Shown here piece by piece: positions 35,626-45,561 of a stretch of DNA of 64,000 nucleotides (the first letter of the stretch is position 1; each line of letters starts with the position of its first letter). Source of the stretch: Quercus robur (lineage: Eukaryota > Streptophyta > Magnoliopsida > Fagales > Fagaceae); NCBI RefSeq assembly GCF_932294415.1, contig NC_065541.1, forward strand, positions 30,550,790 through 30,614,789, in the 5' to 3' direction. Both the position numbers and the translations under genes were made by a program. A model generated the notes under the pieces. That model searched no databases. It saw only the letters and a list, made by a program, of their open reading frames with translations, and had not been told where the DNA came from.

Positions 35626-35936
35626 GATCACAAAGGAAAGTACTCTGACCTACTAGGGGCCGTATATGGTGAAGAAGGCCTTCCCTAGAGGAGCCTTGAT
35701 CCTAGCCAACATGGATGAGATCAACTTCAATATGCCCACCAATTCTAATGCTATCATACAGTACATTGCATAAGGGAGCCTCTAGGTGAAACCTTTTTTT
35801 TTGCATAAGGGAGCCCTTCTCGATGAATGGCATGTGTGGTTCATGCGAAGCTTCAGGTGCTATCTCTCTTGGTGGAGGAAGGTGTTTGTCTACCTTTGGA
35901 GGTGTGGTAGGAATCTTGGCCAAATTTTAGGTGATT

Positions 35937-36480
35937 ATCAAAGGTAAGTGAAGTTGCTACCAATCATTGGGTTTTTCTAAGGTGTGATTGGTCACTTGTT
36001 TCTAGTTGATTTTATTACCGATCCTAGGCTAAGAAGAAGGGAATTTTTCCTAATCTAATATGGATGACTAAAATTCTTAATTCTTGAGTCCGAAAGTTTG
36101 GTTACATGTAGGGAAGGTGTTAGGCACCCTACAACGCCTGACCAAGGGCAGTCCATTGTTTTGATAAAACCTTAATTTTCAGATATTGGCAGTAAAAAAC
36201 ATGATTTTGGCATTGGATTTCGGGACTTTGCATGCATGGGGGGCTTTGAGGTTTGGCTTTTGAATGGGCGTGGTCTCAATCTATGCTTGTCTAAGGCATT
36301 CGGGCAAAGTACTAGATTTCCACGACGAAAATCCGGCGACATGTCACGAAAGTAAGGCATTGCTTTGCCTTGGGTGACATGAACTATGACAATCACACTG
36401 AAAGGGGTGGGCAGGTATATATACACACATTATGCACAATACAAGCACATAAAGCAGGAAAGTAAATGCCTACATCTCTA
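35937..36480 (-). mobile_element. Inverted Tat LTR fragment beyond the plus element
   Basis: It matches 9,820-10,330 and parts of 10,500-11,840 in the same plus-strand orientation, so it is inverted relative to the LTR expected at the 3' end of the plus element. It has an internal deletion near 36,345-36,395. It may be the remains of a third Tat copy, or of a rearrangement. Confidence 0.7.
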
Positions 36481-37616
36481 AAGCATGGCCTAAAATATAG
36501 GTGCAACAAAAATTTTGGAATGTTTTAAAAATTTAAAAAAAAAAAGATCATAGAAATTTTGGAATAAGAATGAGTAGTTTTTACTTTTTACGTGAGGTAA
36601 GTTTTTTTTTTTTTTTTTGAAAAAGTAATTTTGTATTTTTTCTATAAAGATAATTCAAGTATTTGAATTCAAATAGATAATACAGATAGGAATCAAACAT
36701 TTAAATACAAATAGATGGTGAGAATTACAATTTTTTTTTTCCTGTTGTACGTGAGATAGGATTACTATTTTAACCTTTTTTGCTTTTTTGTAGGAAAAAA
36801 ATTAAACTAAAGGGTATGTTATTTCAAAATTTGTATAAGGATATTTTGGTACGCCAAAAATTGAAGACAATACAAGAGAATCCTCTTATTAATAGTGTGT
36901 GTATATATACATTGCTTAAAGAAAGAATATTATTAAAATAATATGTAAAACTTTATTGTTGGGTTTATAGGAATAGGTTGGCAAACCATGACTATATGTA
37001 ACCAAATTTTAAGAATCTTAGTGTGCTTTGAGAATATTTTGAGGTCTATTGAGGGCCGTTTTTTAATTAGTACACTTGTTGTGCTATGATACATTGGTGG
37101 TTAAACCTGAGGTAGTTCACAAAGTTGAGGTCAGAACTCTTGCCAACAAGTCAACCTTTGGCACTCTACGATTGTGCTTTCCCAAAGTATTAAAATAAAA
37201 TTATAAATGTTTGAATGTTGTAGAATGACTTATATTTCCTTATAAAATGGGTAAGCAGCAATTTATAATATTCATAATAGAAAGGATGACAATGAAAATA
37301 GAACATATAAGACTTATTTTATATTTCCTCCTTGGAACTAATAGAAAGGATGAGAATGAAAATAGAATATATAAGACTTATTTTATATTTCCTCCTTGGA
37401 ACTCTAATATGGTACTGTTCATTCTATAGTAGTTCCTCCATAGCAATGTTGCAACAGTATTGGGGAGACTTGTTGAATGATGGGTTTTTTCCTTCACCAG
37501 TGCATCATCCATTAGCCTCCCTCCACATGTCTCGTAGGAAAGGCTGCAAACATAGACAGTAGTGTATGCTGGATTGTTTTCAGGAGCCTTCTCATTGATA
37601 TTCTCCTGGCTTCCAT
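36481..37616. other. AT-rich spacer with a tandem duplication
   Basis: The stretch has no gene I recognise. It has T and A runs near 36,602 and 36,535, a 64-bp tandem duplication at 37,276-37,403, and, next to the pseudogene at 37,617, about 100 bases that stay open on the minus strand but do not resemble the V-ATPase protein. Confidence 0.5.
37276..37403. repeat. 64-bp tandem duplication
   Basis: AATAGAAAGGATGA at 37,276 recurs at 37,340, and both 64-bp units end in TTCCTCCTTGGAACT. Only a few bases differ. Confidence 0.92.
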
Positions 37617-38025
37617 CTCCCCGTAACTGTTATAACACCACTGCAAAAGAGAACTTCTCAAACTTCCCTGATCTTGCATTAATTTTTCTAATTCCTTCGT
37701 CCGACTCTCTAGTGCTTCCAGACTATATTCAAAATCACGAATTAGGAAACCTCGTTCACATGCAGTTGTTCTAAAATTGTCTGCAACATGGGCAAAGAGT
37801 GTCACAGTATAAAGAACATATTCATTATCCTCATAACTGGCCAACCAGCCTTTCTGTAAATACTTGGGAACGATTGCATCTAGAGACACTAGATGTTCTG
37901 AGGTAATTATATCCTCTAGTTTCACAAGATTTGAGAGTCCCGCACAGCTAAATTTGCTTTCAGTTTGTAGCATTAAGCTGACTGTGCACGCTGTTGTATT
38001 CAGCAACACGAACCTTGAGTTCATC
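37617..38025 (-). pseudogene. VHA-C: V-ATPase subunit C pseudogene fragment
   Basis: On the minus strand the DNA encodes KVRVAEYNSVHSQLNA, then after a stop and frameshift LSNLVKLEDIITSEHLVSLDA, VPKYLQKGWLASYE, DNEYVLYTVTLFAHVADNFR, RGFLIRDFEYSLEA and SLRSSLLQWCYNSYGE. This is the central part of plant V-type proton ATPase subunit C (VHA-C/DET3), which joins the V1 and Vo sectors of the vacuolar pump. About 16 residues normally lying between WLACYE and DNEY are missing, and no intron interrupts the rest. The fragment has no start, no C-terminus and at least two lesions. A processed origin is possible, but I see no poly(A) tail. Confidence 0.85.
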
Positions 38026-38462
38026 CTCAATCGTGCAGCTCCATATGCTTAGGTTTAGCAATTGAATTAAATGGAAAAAAAAAAAATATATATATATATA
38101 TACATATATTCTAGATTAATCGATGGGCCTCACGAATTCGATCATGGACAGGACAACTGGTGATGTTTTTTATGCTAGCATCGTTTAATCAAAATCTAAA
38201 TCAGCACAAAACTGAATACACTGATGACTGATCCTTACGTGATAGCGCGATGCCTGTAGTGTATTATTTTTATTTTATTTTAAAGATGCCAAATATTTGA
38301 ATTCAAGGAATCCTTTTCCTGATATTTCTTATCGATTAAGATGACAATTGATTTTGGTGTAAACGAAATTTGAATCTTATACAACCACAAAAATCTCTAC
38401 TAGTTGATTATAATCCATTAATTGTACTTGCGTTACAAACAAGTCATTCTTTGTCCCTTTGT
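38026..38462. other. Non-coding spacer
   Basis: AT-rich, with a short TA tract at about 38,090-38,108. No gene seen. Confidence 0.5.
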
Positions 38463-39099
38463 GTTTTTTTTTTCTTTTTTTTTTTTCTTTTTTTTTATGG
38501 AGAAGGAAAACTTTGAACTTTTATTAATGTAACCCTTCTAAATCAGCTTGAACAAAAACATGAAATTGTGGTGGAACATCTTCCATCCATACAAGAAAAT
38601 CTGAAATGCTAATGGCATATCTAACCAGACTGAGTAACAACGTTACCATCTCTCTTGGTATGAGAGTAGAGTAATTGTTTAAATTTTTGTGTCTCAAACT
38701 TCGCATCTTCAATTAATAAACCAAATGAAGCCAACGAGAAATCATCACCCTTCTAGGCTCTAAACACTATCCATGAATCTCCTTCAAGCACAGCTCTTGA
38801 GAAGCCAATATCCGATGCAAAGGAAAGAGCAAAAGCTCCTGCTAGTGCCGCGATTTCCTCTCCACAGTAAGCCCTTGGTAGTATTTAAGAATATGAAGCT
38901 AACACAGATCCCCAGTTGTCTCTAATCACCACATCAATCCCAGCCTTGTTGCAGTTAGGAAAGATTGCTCTGTTGTAGTTTATCTTCACAAGCTCCGATG
39001 GTGGAGCTTTCCATTGAACATTGTGGCAAACTGATGGAATGAACTGGGTGTTTATGGGAATCTAACCAACCTGATACTTAGCGAAAATATCCCTAGCTA
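38463..39099 (-). mobile_element. Short 5'-truncated LINE tail with 13-bp duplication
   Basis: The minus strand encodes the LINE C-terminal RNase H: WKAPPSELVKINYNRAIF at about 39,015, AVLEGDSWIV at about 38,795, and the terminal DFLVWMEDVPPQFHVFVQADLEG. It ends in a T-rich run on the plus strand (38,463-38,497), that is a poly(A) tail. TTTGTCCCTTTGT (38,450-38,462) and TTTGTCCATTTGT (39,100-39,112) flank it, a 13-bp duplication with one mismatch. Length and truncation are normal for a LINE insertion. In-frame stops occur near 38,895 and 38,755. Confidence 0.92.
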
Positions 39100-39112
39100 T
39101 TTGTCCATTTGT

Positions 39113-39810
39113 TCATCGCAAAAACTTTACTAGTTGAACTAACTCTTTTTCTTCTCGATAATGTAAAGAACTTTTTAAAAGAAAAATCATTTTGACTTTC
39201 ATCTAGCTAGTAAAATGGACAATAGGGGCGATGGGCAACTGAGCCACCTGCCAAAATAAGTTTTGAATAATTCAAGGGAGTTCTCTTTTTGAGGAGTTAA
39301 GTAGTTTATACTCACACTTAAGAGCAGTAATTGAACTAGCTAGATCCCACTAAATGTACTTAAGCTACACAAATAAAAATAAATAATAAAAATAAACTAG
39401 TTTTTTTTTTTTTTTTTTTAGCAAAAGACAATAAAAAAAACTAGTTAAATTACCTAGAACCCATTAACTATATGAGAGCATCATACAAATCATTCTCCAT
39501 CGTTAATTACAACAAAAACATTTCTAATTGAACTAACTATAGTCCATAAAAGGATAAATTTTTAGCTACAAACTTGGTTGTAACTAATGATTACAACTCC
39601 ACTTTATATCTTTTTATTAGATATGAATTTTAAGAAATCCACCATTCGATCGCATTTTTTTGATATATCTCCATGCTTCCAAAACCAAAAGATAAAAAAT
39701 CAATCAAATGTTTAAATTTTAAGTTTTTATAATCTAAAATTATGCATAAAAATAAGTTTAGGAATCGAATAATAAATAACATCTTATCAGCACAAAATTT
39801 GAGATGCATG
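39113..39810. other. AT-rich spacer with MITE-like remnant
   Basis: The stretch has no gene. The phrase TTTTTAGCTACAAACTTGGTTGTAACT near 39,557 resembles the end of the MITE at 51,499 (TTTAGTTACAAAATTGGTTG), and the 39,600-39,770 region resembles its interior. It is therefore probably a degraded relative. Confidence 0.45.
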
Positions 39811-39969
39811 TTGTTGATATCATATTTTGTCCGACCCCGATTCATGTGTCAAAACAAAATGCCAAAATCCAAAAAAATTGAAAAAATGTGCAAATTAAAA
39901 AGTTTCAAAGCCAAAAAAGGGTAAAAACTAAATACAGCATGATCGGATAGTGGATCAAAGGGTCACAAC

Positions 39970-39972
<3 letters not shown>

Positions 39973-40013
<41 letters not shown>
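39973..40013. repeat. Long A homopolymer
   Basis: About 40 A residues. It is followed by a near-repeat of the preceding 100 bases, so the local region is a degenerate tandem duplication (about 39,890-40,200). Confidence 0.85.
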
Positions 40014-40015
<2 letters not shown>

Positions 40016-40759
40016 CTTTTGATAGCAATTGATGCCAAAACCCTAACCAGGTATGGTAAAAAAGTAGAAAATTGAAAAGTTTCAAAGCTAAAAAAGGGTA
40101 AAAAATAAATACAACATGATTAGATAGTGGATCAAATGGTCACAACATTAAAAAAAAATTAAAAAAAAAAAAAGAACCCTTTTGATAGCAATTAAGGCCA
40201 AAACCTTAACCATTGGGATCAATTTGAATTTTGGACCGTCTTGTAGGGCATATTTTTCCCTTTGAAACGATAATTTACGGGCCAAAATCCTAGTTAAAAC
40301 GGATGAGATATCAACAAAATATCATAAACCATAATAAAATTTTCACTTTTTTTTAAGAAAAGCAGGCAGTTTTTGGGCCAATTTCGTGCAATAAATTGTA
40401 CCAATTGGGCAAGAATTGGAGTGATCTAGTTGAACCAACTTTAAGTATAAGGTCTTGACTACCTCTCATAAATAGGGCTCGATGATATCTGTCACGGTTT
40501 GGAAGATACAAATTGTTTAAGGAAAAACGTCACAGAATTTTCAACATTGCGTCACCTTTCTTCCGAATGCGATATCTTGTTGACCGTAGCTCCAAATCTT
40601 GCAGGGTCATGACCATTGGAAACTAGACATCCAGAGCTTTCTAGGAATATAAATTTTGAAGAAACCGGAGCTCAAGAATGCCTTCAAACAACTACACATA
40701 TATCGGACTAGAAATCGAGAAAAAGGCAAAATAGCCTAATGAGGTGGCAAAAATGGTAG

Positions 40760-40795
40760 GCTTGGTGTAGTGTATCAAGATACACTACACCAAGC
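40760..40795. repeat. 17-bp perfect inverted repeat upstream of an LTR TATA box
   Basis: GCTTGGTGTAGTGTATC and its exact reverse complement flank AA. A TATAAATA box starts 22 bases further on, at 40,817. Confidence 0.93.
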
Positions 40796-40816
40796 TTCCC
40801 CTTTTTTTAGCATCTC

Positions 40817-40824
40817 TATAAATA
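40817..40824 (+). promoter_or_regulatory. TATA box of the Tat-like LTR
   Basis: TATAAATA followed by CTCCC, the same context as in other LTRs of the window, about 1.0 kb into the LTR. Confidence 0.55.
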
Positions 40825-42684
40825 CTCCCTTTTTTTTGTAAAAAAAATATGAGAAAAAGGGAGAGAAAATAGGAAGAAAAATAGAAAAATAGAGTGGAAA
40901 AATTCTGGAAAAATCCCAAGAAAATTTTGAAGAAAATTCTTTCCCATCTCTTTAGGAAACCCATCATTCAAAAAAAAAAAAAAAAAAGTTTTTCATTTTA
41001 CTTGTAATTTTTTGTGGGTAAGCTTGTAGGGATGGGATAGTTTTTCCATAACTATACCCATCCCATTCTCTTTACTCTCTCATGTAAACATCATCCATTT
41101 ATATATATGAATCTCTATTTATTTATCTTGTCTCTTCATTTAGTTGCTTTAAATTTCAAGCTTTATATTGTTGTGTATATATCTTTTAATCTTTATGTCT
41201 ATTTTATTTGCTATTGGTTGTGATGTTGTGGTTATATTCCTAGATGGGTATTGAACCATCTCCTAGACCTAATATAAGAAGTACCCTTAGGGGAAGAAAT
41301 CTCATTTCTTCTAGGCATCTAGAGATTTTTAAGTTCTTGTTCATATATATGTGTGTGTGTGTCTTGTTACCCATTTAATTTTTGCTATTCTCCCATCCCT
41401 TTACTTTCTTGTCATACTTTTTAATTTCTTGCTCAATCTCTCACTCCTTTTATTTATTGCACTCTTATATATATGTGTGTGTGTGTGTGTATACACTACT
41501 ACTACTATCTAGACACCTAAAAAAAGGATTTTTTACCCATCTCTTTTAAATGGGTCTTAAACCTCAAATAAAGCACAATATGAGTATGTCATCTTGAGGA
41601 TAGTTGATGGTTTAGAACTCCCGATCTTTTTGATGAAGCACCCATAGGGCTTGAAAGATATTAAGACTTATTTAAGAGGGATCCTAACAAAAAACCTTTT
41701 AATGAACCTTTACTATTATATCATTTAAATTTCAGCTCTTTTTTTTTTTTTTTCTTTTTTTCTTGTCATTTAAATTCTAGCACTCTATTTTAAAGTCACT
41801 TAAATTTTAGCACTTTATTTTTCAAGCTTTTTACTTTAATGTCATTTAAATTTTAGCACTTTATTTTCAATGTCATTTAAATTCCAACATTTTATTTTCT
41901 CTGTCATTTAATTTCCAGCACGTTATTTTACTTGTCTTTAAATTTATAGCACTCTTACTATTGTTGCTCTTTACTTTTCTTATGAATAATGTTGCCATAA
42001 TCAATTTGGTTGGGTAAACAAATTCCTTTAATATACTTTTCTTAGGAAATGATTTTTCAAAATAAAAAAGTTTTATTCCCTTTTCCAAAATTGTATTTTG
42101 ATTCCAAAACTTTTTCAAAATTATATTTGACCCCAAATTTTATCCAAAATTATATGTTGACCCCAAACTTTTTCAAAATTGAATTTTGATCCCCAAAATT
42201 TCCAAATTGTATTTTTGACCCCAAAAATTCCAAAATTATATTTTGACCCCAAAAAATTTTCTTTCCTTTAAAAATGTTCTTTCTAAAATACATATCTTTT
42301 TTTTTTTTTTTTATAATTCGGAAATGAGGTCTTTTAAAAAAAAAAAAAAAAATTCTCCTTTCTTTTAAAAAATGATAAAAGTAACTTTTTCTAAAACTTC
42401 CTCTTTTCAAAACAAAATCTTTCTTCAAAAAAAATGTGTTCTTTCCAAAATTATCTTAAGAAAATAATAATAATAAGACTAATGTTTTCTAGAAAAGAAT
42501 TCCTTTTTCAAATTTGTTCATGCATTGTAATTTAAAAACTTTTCCTTAGAATAGTATTGTTAAGAATTTGTGCCTATAGCTCAATCTCCATTGAACTCAT
42601 AGGCACCCATCAAGCTTACGTAGCCCTTTTCTTTGCTTTGGCACTAACAAATTTTTATTGTCATCTTTTTTGCATGATAAAAAT

Positions 42685-43681
42685 TGATAGGCCACAAACT
42701 GAATAACCCCTTGTTATAGAAATTAATTAATTAATTAGTCAATTTATCATGCAAACACGTGGTAGCACAAACAAATCACCAATAAACTAATTAAGCAGCG
42801 GAAAATAAATAACACAGTGATTTGTTTACGAATGTGGAAAACCTAACGGCAAAAACCCCACCGGGTGATTTTTAGGTCACCACTCCTGAAACTCCACTAT
42901 TATCACAACAAGCGGTTACAAGTAAAGGAATCCCAAGTACCTTACCAACCTACAGTTGAACCCTTACCCTAATACCCAATTGGACTTGTTCTGTAGTAAC
43001 AGTTTTCCTTTCTTATGCACGACTCCCAAGTACGTAACTAACCAATTGCGCGGATCCTAGTACGCGACTTCAATCACCAACTAAGAAGATTGTTGGTTGC
43101 AAAGTTCTTCAGTTCATCCACACGATGAAGATCAAGAAGATGCTTGGTCACAAAACCCTACAGTGCACATACACAGTAACTTCTTCAAGAGAAAGAGATG
43201 AACTAGGGCAAGAACTTCGTCTCCGGTCACAATTTGCTTAAATAGAGTTTGCTCAATGCTTGTGTAACTTGTGAACTGTTTGACGGCCCTTAAAACAATC
43301 CTTTTATATGTCTAGGGTTAAGAGAAAAGAAAGCCCAAAAACATATTCACGGATCCCAAGAAAATCATATTAGAATTCTAAAATTCTTAAACCTCGATAG
43401 ATAGGAGGTGTAAAGCAGGTGTCGAGCACACCAGTCTTTGAACAGCTTTCTTAAGCTCGATAGATGCAGCTGTCAAGTTTTAATAAATCTGCACTATTAG
43501 CTTGTTTTATTGGACAAACTTGAAGACTTTAACACTTGATCTTGAAACATGGTTTCTTGAAGTATTTAAACACATCCTAAATCTACCCAAATACAAGTAA
43601 AGTGCGTTTTGTCAAAGGATAAGCCAATTACATAAAGTAGTGACATATATTCCTAACAAGTGAAACACATATGTTCTAACA
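42685..43681 (-). repeat. 3' LTR of copia family A
   Basis: TGATAGGCCA at the low end and CTAACA at the high end. It is collinear with 49,431-50,453 and with the solo LTR at 10,781. The partner LTR is longer mainly because of an extra AAGTTATTAATCAATC-like stretch near 49,487. On the minus strand ATATAAAAGGA near 43,302 is a candidate TATA box. Confidence 0.95.
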
Positions 43682-43693
43682 ATCTCCCCCTTT
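43682..43693 (-). promoter_or_regulatory. Polypurine tract of copia family A
   Basis: The minus strand reads AAAGGGGGAGAT directly before the LTR start TGTTAG, the priming site for plus-strand DNA. Further CTCCCCCT tracts at about 44,143 and 44,171 are extra copies. Confidence 0.88.
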
Positions 43694-44243
43694 GGCAATC
43701 CGTGACAAAACCACAACAAACAAATAAGCATATGAGAGAAGTCATAAATCACTTAACTCATATTCACTTGTTGAATACAATAAAATCTATCCTAACACAA
43801 ACTCTTGAAAAACTTTGCAAGAAGAGAGTTTATGGCAAGTAGACTTTGACAGCTTGTATTTCTGAAACACTTTAAACAAAACTCATCAAGGCATCTTTGT
43901 ATGAAACAGAAATAATAGATTGCATACAAGTAATAAGAAGCATATGTATAAAGGAAGAAAAGAAACAACACATGAAGGGTAGGTGAAAGAAAAACATACA
44001 TCAATATAAATAGGAGTAAAGTACAATGTATATCTAGAAATGGTCACAAGACCTCATGTACAAGAATAATGTATCTGAAAAGAAAGAAAATAAAAGATAC
44101 ATACTATCCTCACTACATACCTCAAAACATATCAACACTCCCCCTAACAAAATGGTCTTATACTAACTCTCCCCCTAAGAATGACTACTCTCATATTCAA
44201 AACTACTTCCCATTTTTGTCACGAGTAACAAAAGGTAAGAGTG

Positions 44244-45561
44244 TCAAGTAGACATCTCATTGGTAGAGCTAGCATCTCCATCAGCATCATCCGAAGCATC
44301 ATCGTCATCACCATCATCATCATCCTCATCCTCAGGATCAGAAGCCACGGAAGAAGGTGGTGAATGAGTAGCCTCAGGAGCAAAACAACCCATGGACGCC
44401 TGTCGCTGTGTAATACGACTGACACAAACGTTCACCTGATACAACTCCATAGAGAGTGTATTTAGGCGAGCATCCATGCGCTGTAGCTACGCCATGATAT
44501 CTCCTAACGTCACATCGCCTGAAGAAGAGAAAGGAGCAGACGTGGATGGAGCAGAACGGGATGAAGCTGAACGAGAGGGAGGAGCTGCTGAATCCGACTG
44601 TCGCGACCGAAACTGGGCCCCGCTATGTTTAACAGTAGCGTAATCTATGGCACACATGACAGTGAAATGGTTGGAAGAGGGGGAAAAGGAATGGAAAAAT
44701 GGCGTAAGATCCTCATGATAGCGGAAGGAAAGATGAGCTTATCACGGGACGCCGAATCTAGATGAACATCTATAATAGAAAGAATGAAATAAGAAGGGAA
44801 ATCTGTAGTAAGATGCTCAAGAAGAGATAACAAAAATTGAGCAGAGGCTTTGTAATGGAGTTATAGTGAGAGAGTGGATGCAAAACAAAGGTCATCACCA
44901 TGATCATGAATCTAGGATCTTTAGCAAAAGGTCTACATTGTGTAAACTAACGCTCACCTCAAACAGAAGGGCGCTCATAGAAAGCAGACATAAGCTCATC
45001 CCTGGACACAGTCCTCAAATGCTCATAACTAGGATAGTTAGGAAACTTTATCCTAGGAACCCGAAGCACATCCGCAACAAGTTGCGGTGTGATAGGAATG
45101 CGCGTACCTCGAACGTGAGTGAAGAAAAGAGGTATTGAACGATCAATCCCGTGCATGTTGGAGTAAAACTCCTGAATAAGCACAAAAGGACAGGTGATCG
45201 GGACGTCACACAGTGACTCCCATCCCCTACTGTGAATGACAGTGGGAAGGTCGGTGTCGGCAAAGTCCAACAGATTGACTTGGCATTCCGAATGAATGCC
45301 TCGTCTAGAAAAGTTCTCTGAGAATGCCTTGAAGGCATCATCATCACGAAACCGAATATGAGACAGAGTGGGATCAGAGGATGAAGAAGCTCTGGAACGA
45401 AGAGGGTTCTGGGCTGGAGTGGATTTACACTTAGGTGCCATAGACACGACTAACATAAATAGAAAGAGAGGGAGAAAAAGAAAGACAATCAGAAAAGTCT
45501 CAAGCAATTTCAAATATAACAAGTATAATGAAAAGAAAGTACGTATGCATGGGAAATGCAT
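44244..45561 (-). pseudogene. Extra ORF with a plant-transposon-protein-type domain
   Basis: The likely start is the methionine near 45,440 (MAPKCKSTPAQNPLRSRASS), after a hydrophobic in-frame extension that begins at 45,561. Next come FRDDDAFKAFSENFSRRGIH, RGWESLCDVPITCPFVLIQEFYSNM, THVRGTRIPITPQLVADVLRVP, and after breaks near 44,960 LLEHLTTDFPSYFILSIIDV. The end (44,477-44,244) is MDARLNTLSMELYQVN, then a run rich in aspartate and glutamate, then NEMST. I recall this as the family annotated as putative plant transposon protein (PF20167), found widely in plant repeats. Its function is unknown. It sits downstream of gag on the same strand, where SIRE elements have an envelope-like ORF, but it does not look like an envelope. 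Confidence 0.7.

Larger units (their letters stand above)
21139..35936 (+). mobile_element. Tat/Ogre-like Ty3/gypsy element, plus copy
   Basis: The order on the plus strand is partial LTR, leader, gag (27,380), protease (to about 31,900), G-patch-like segment, spacer, RT (32,930), RNase H, second RNase H and integrase (to about 35,620). Tat elements are distinguished by this second RNase H between RH and integrase. Later insertions at 23,507, 27,718 and 30,042 are described separately. No 3' LTR in the right orientation follows integrase. Stops and frameshifts break every domain, so it is not autonomous. Confidence 0.85.
39811..42684 (+). mobile_element. Tat/Ogre-like LTR, first part (probably solo)
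   Basis: It starts near TGATATCATATTTTGTCC, the same opening as the minus Tat LTR at 21,138 (TATTTTGTCCGACC). It includes an A-run (39,973-40,013) and a repeated AAGTTTCAAAGC...AAAAAGGGTAAAAA phrase (39,899 and 40,077). It also has a palindrome and TATA box near 40,760-40,824, and GT dinucleotide tracts near 41,350 and 41,475. The copia element at 42,685 splits it, and it resumes at 50,459. No gag-pol sequence adjoins it. Confidence 0.65.

Noticed and set aside
38040..38110. Target-site duplication or poly(A) tail for the V-ATPase pseudogene
   Set aside because: The A run near 38,074 is on the wrong side for a minus-strand transcript's 3' end, and no flanking repeat was found.
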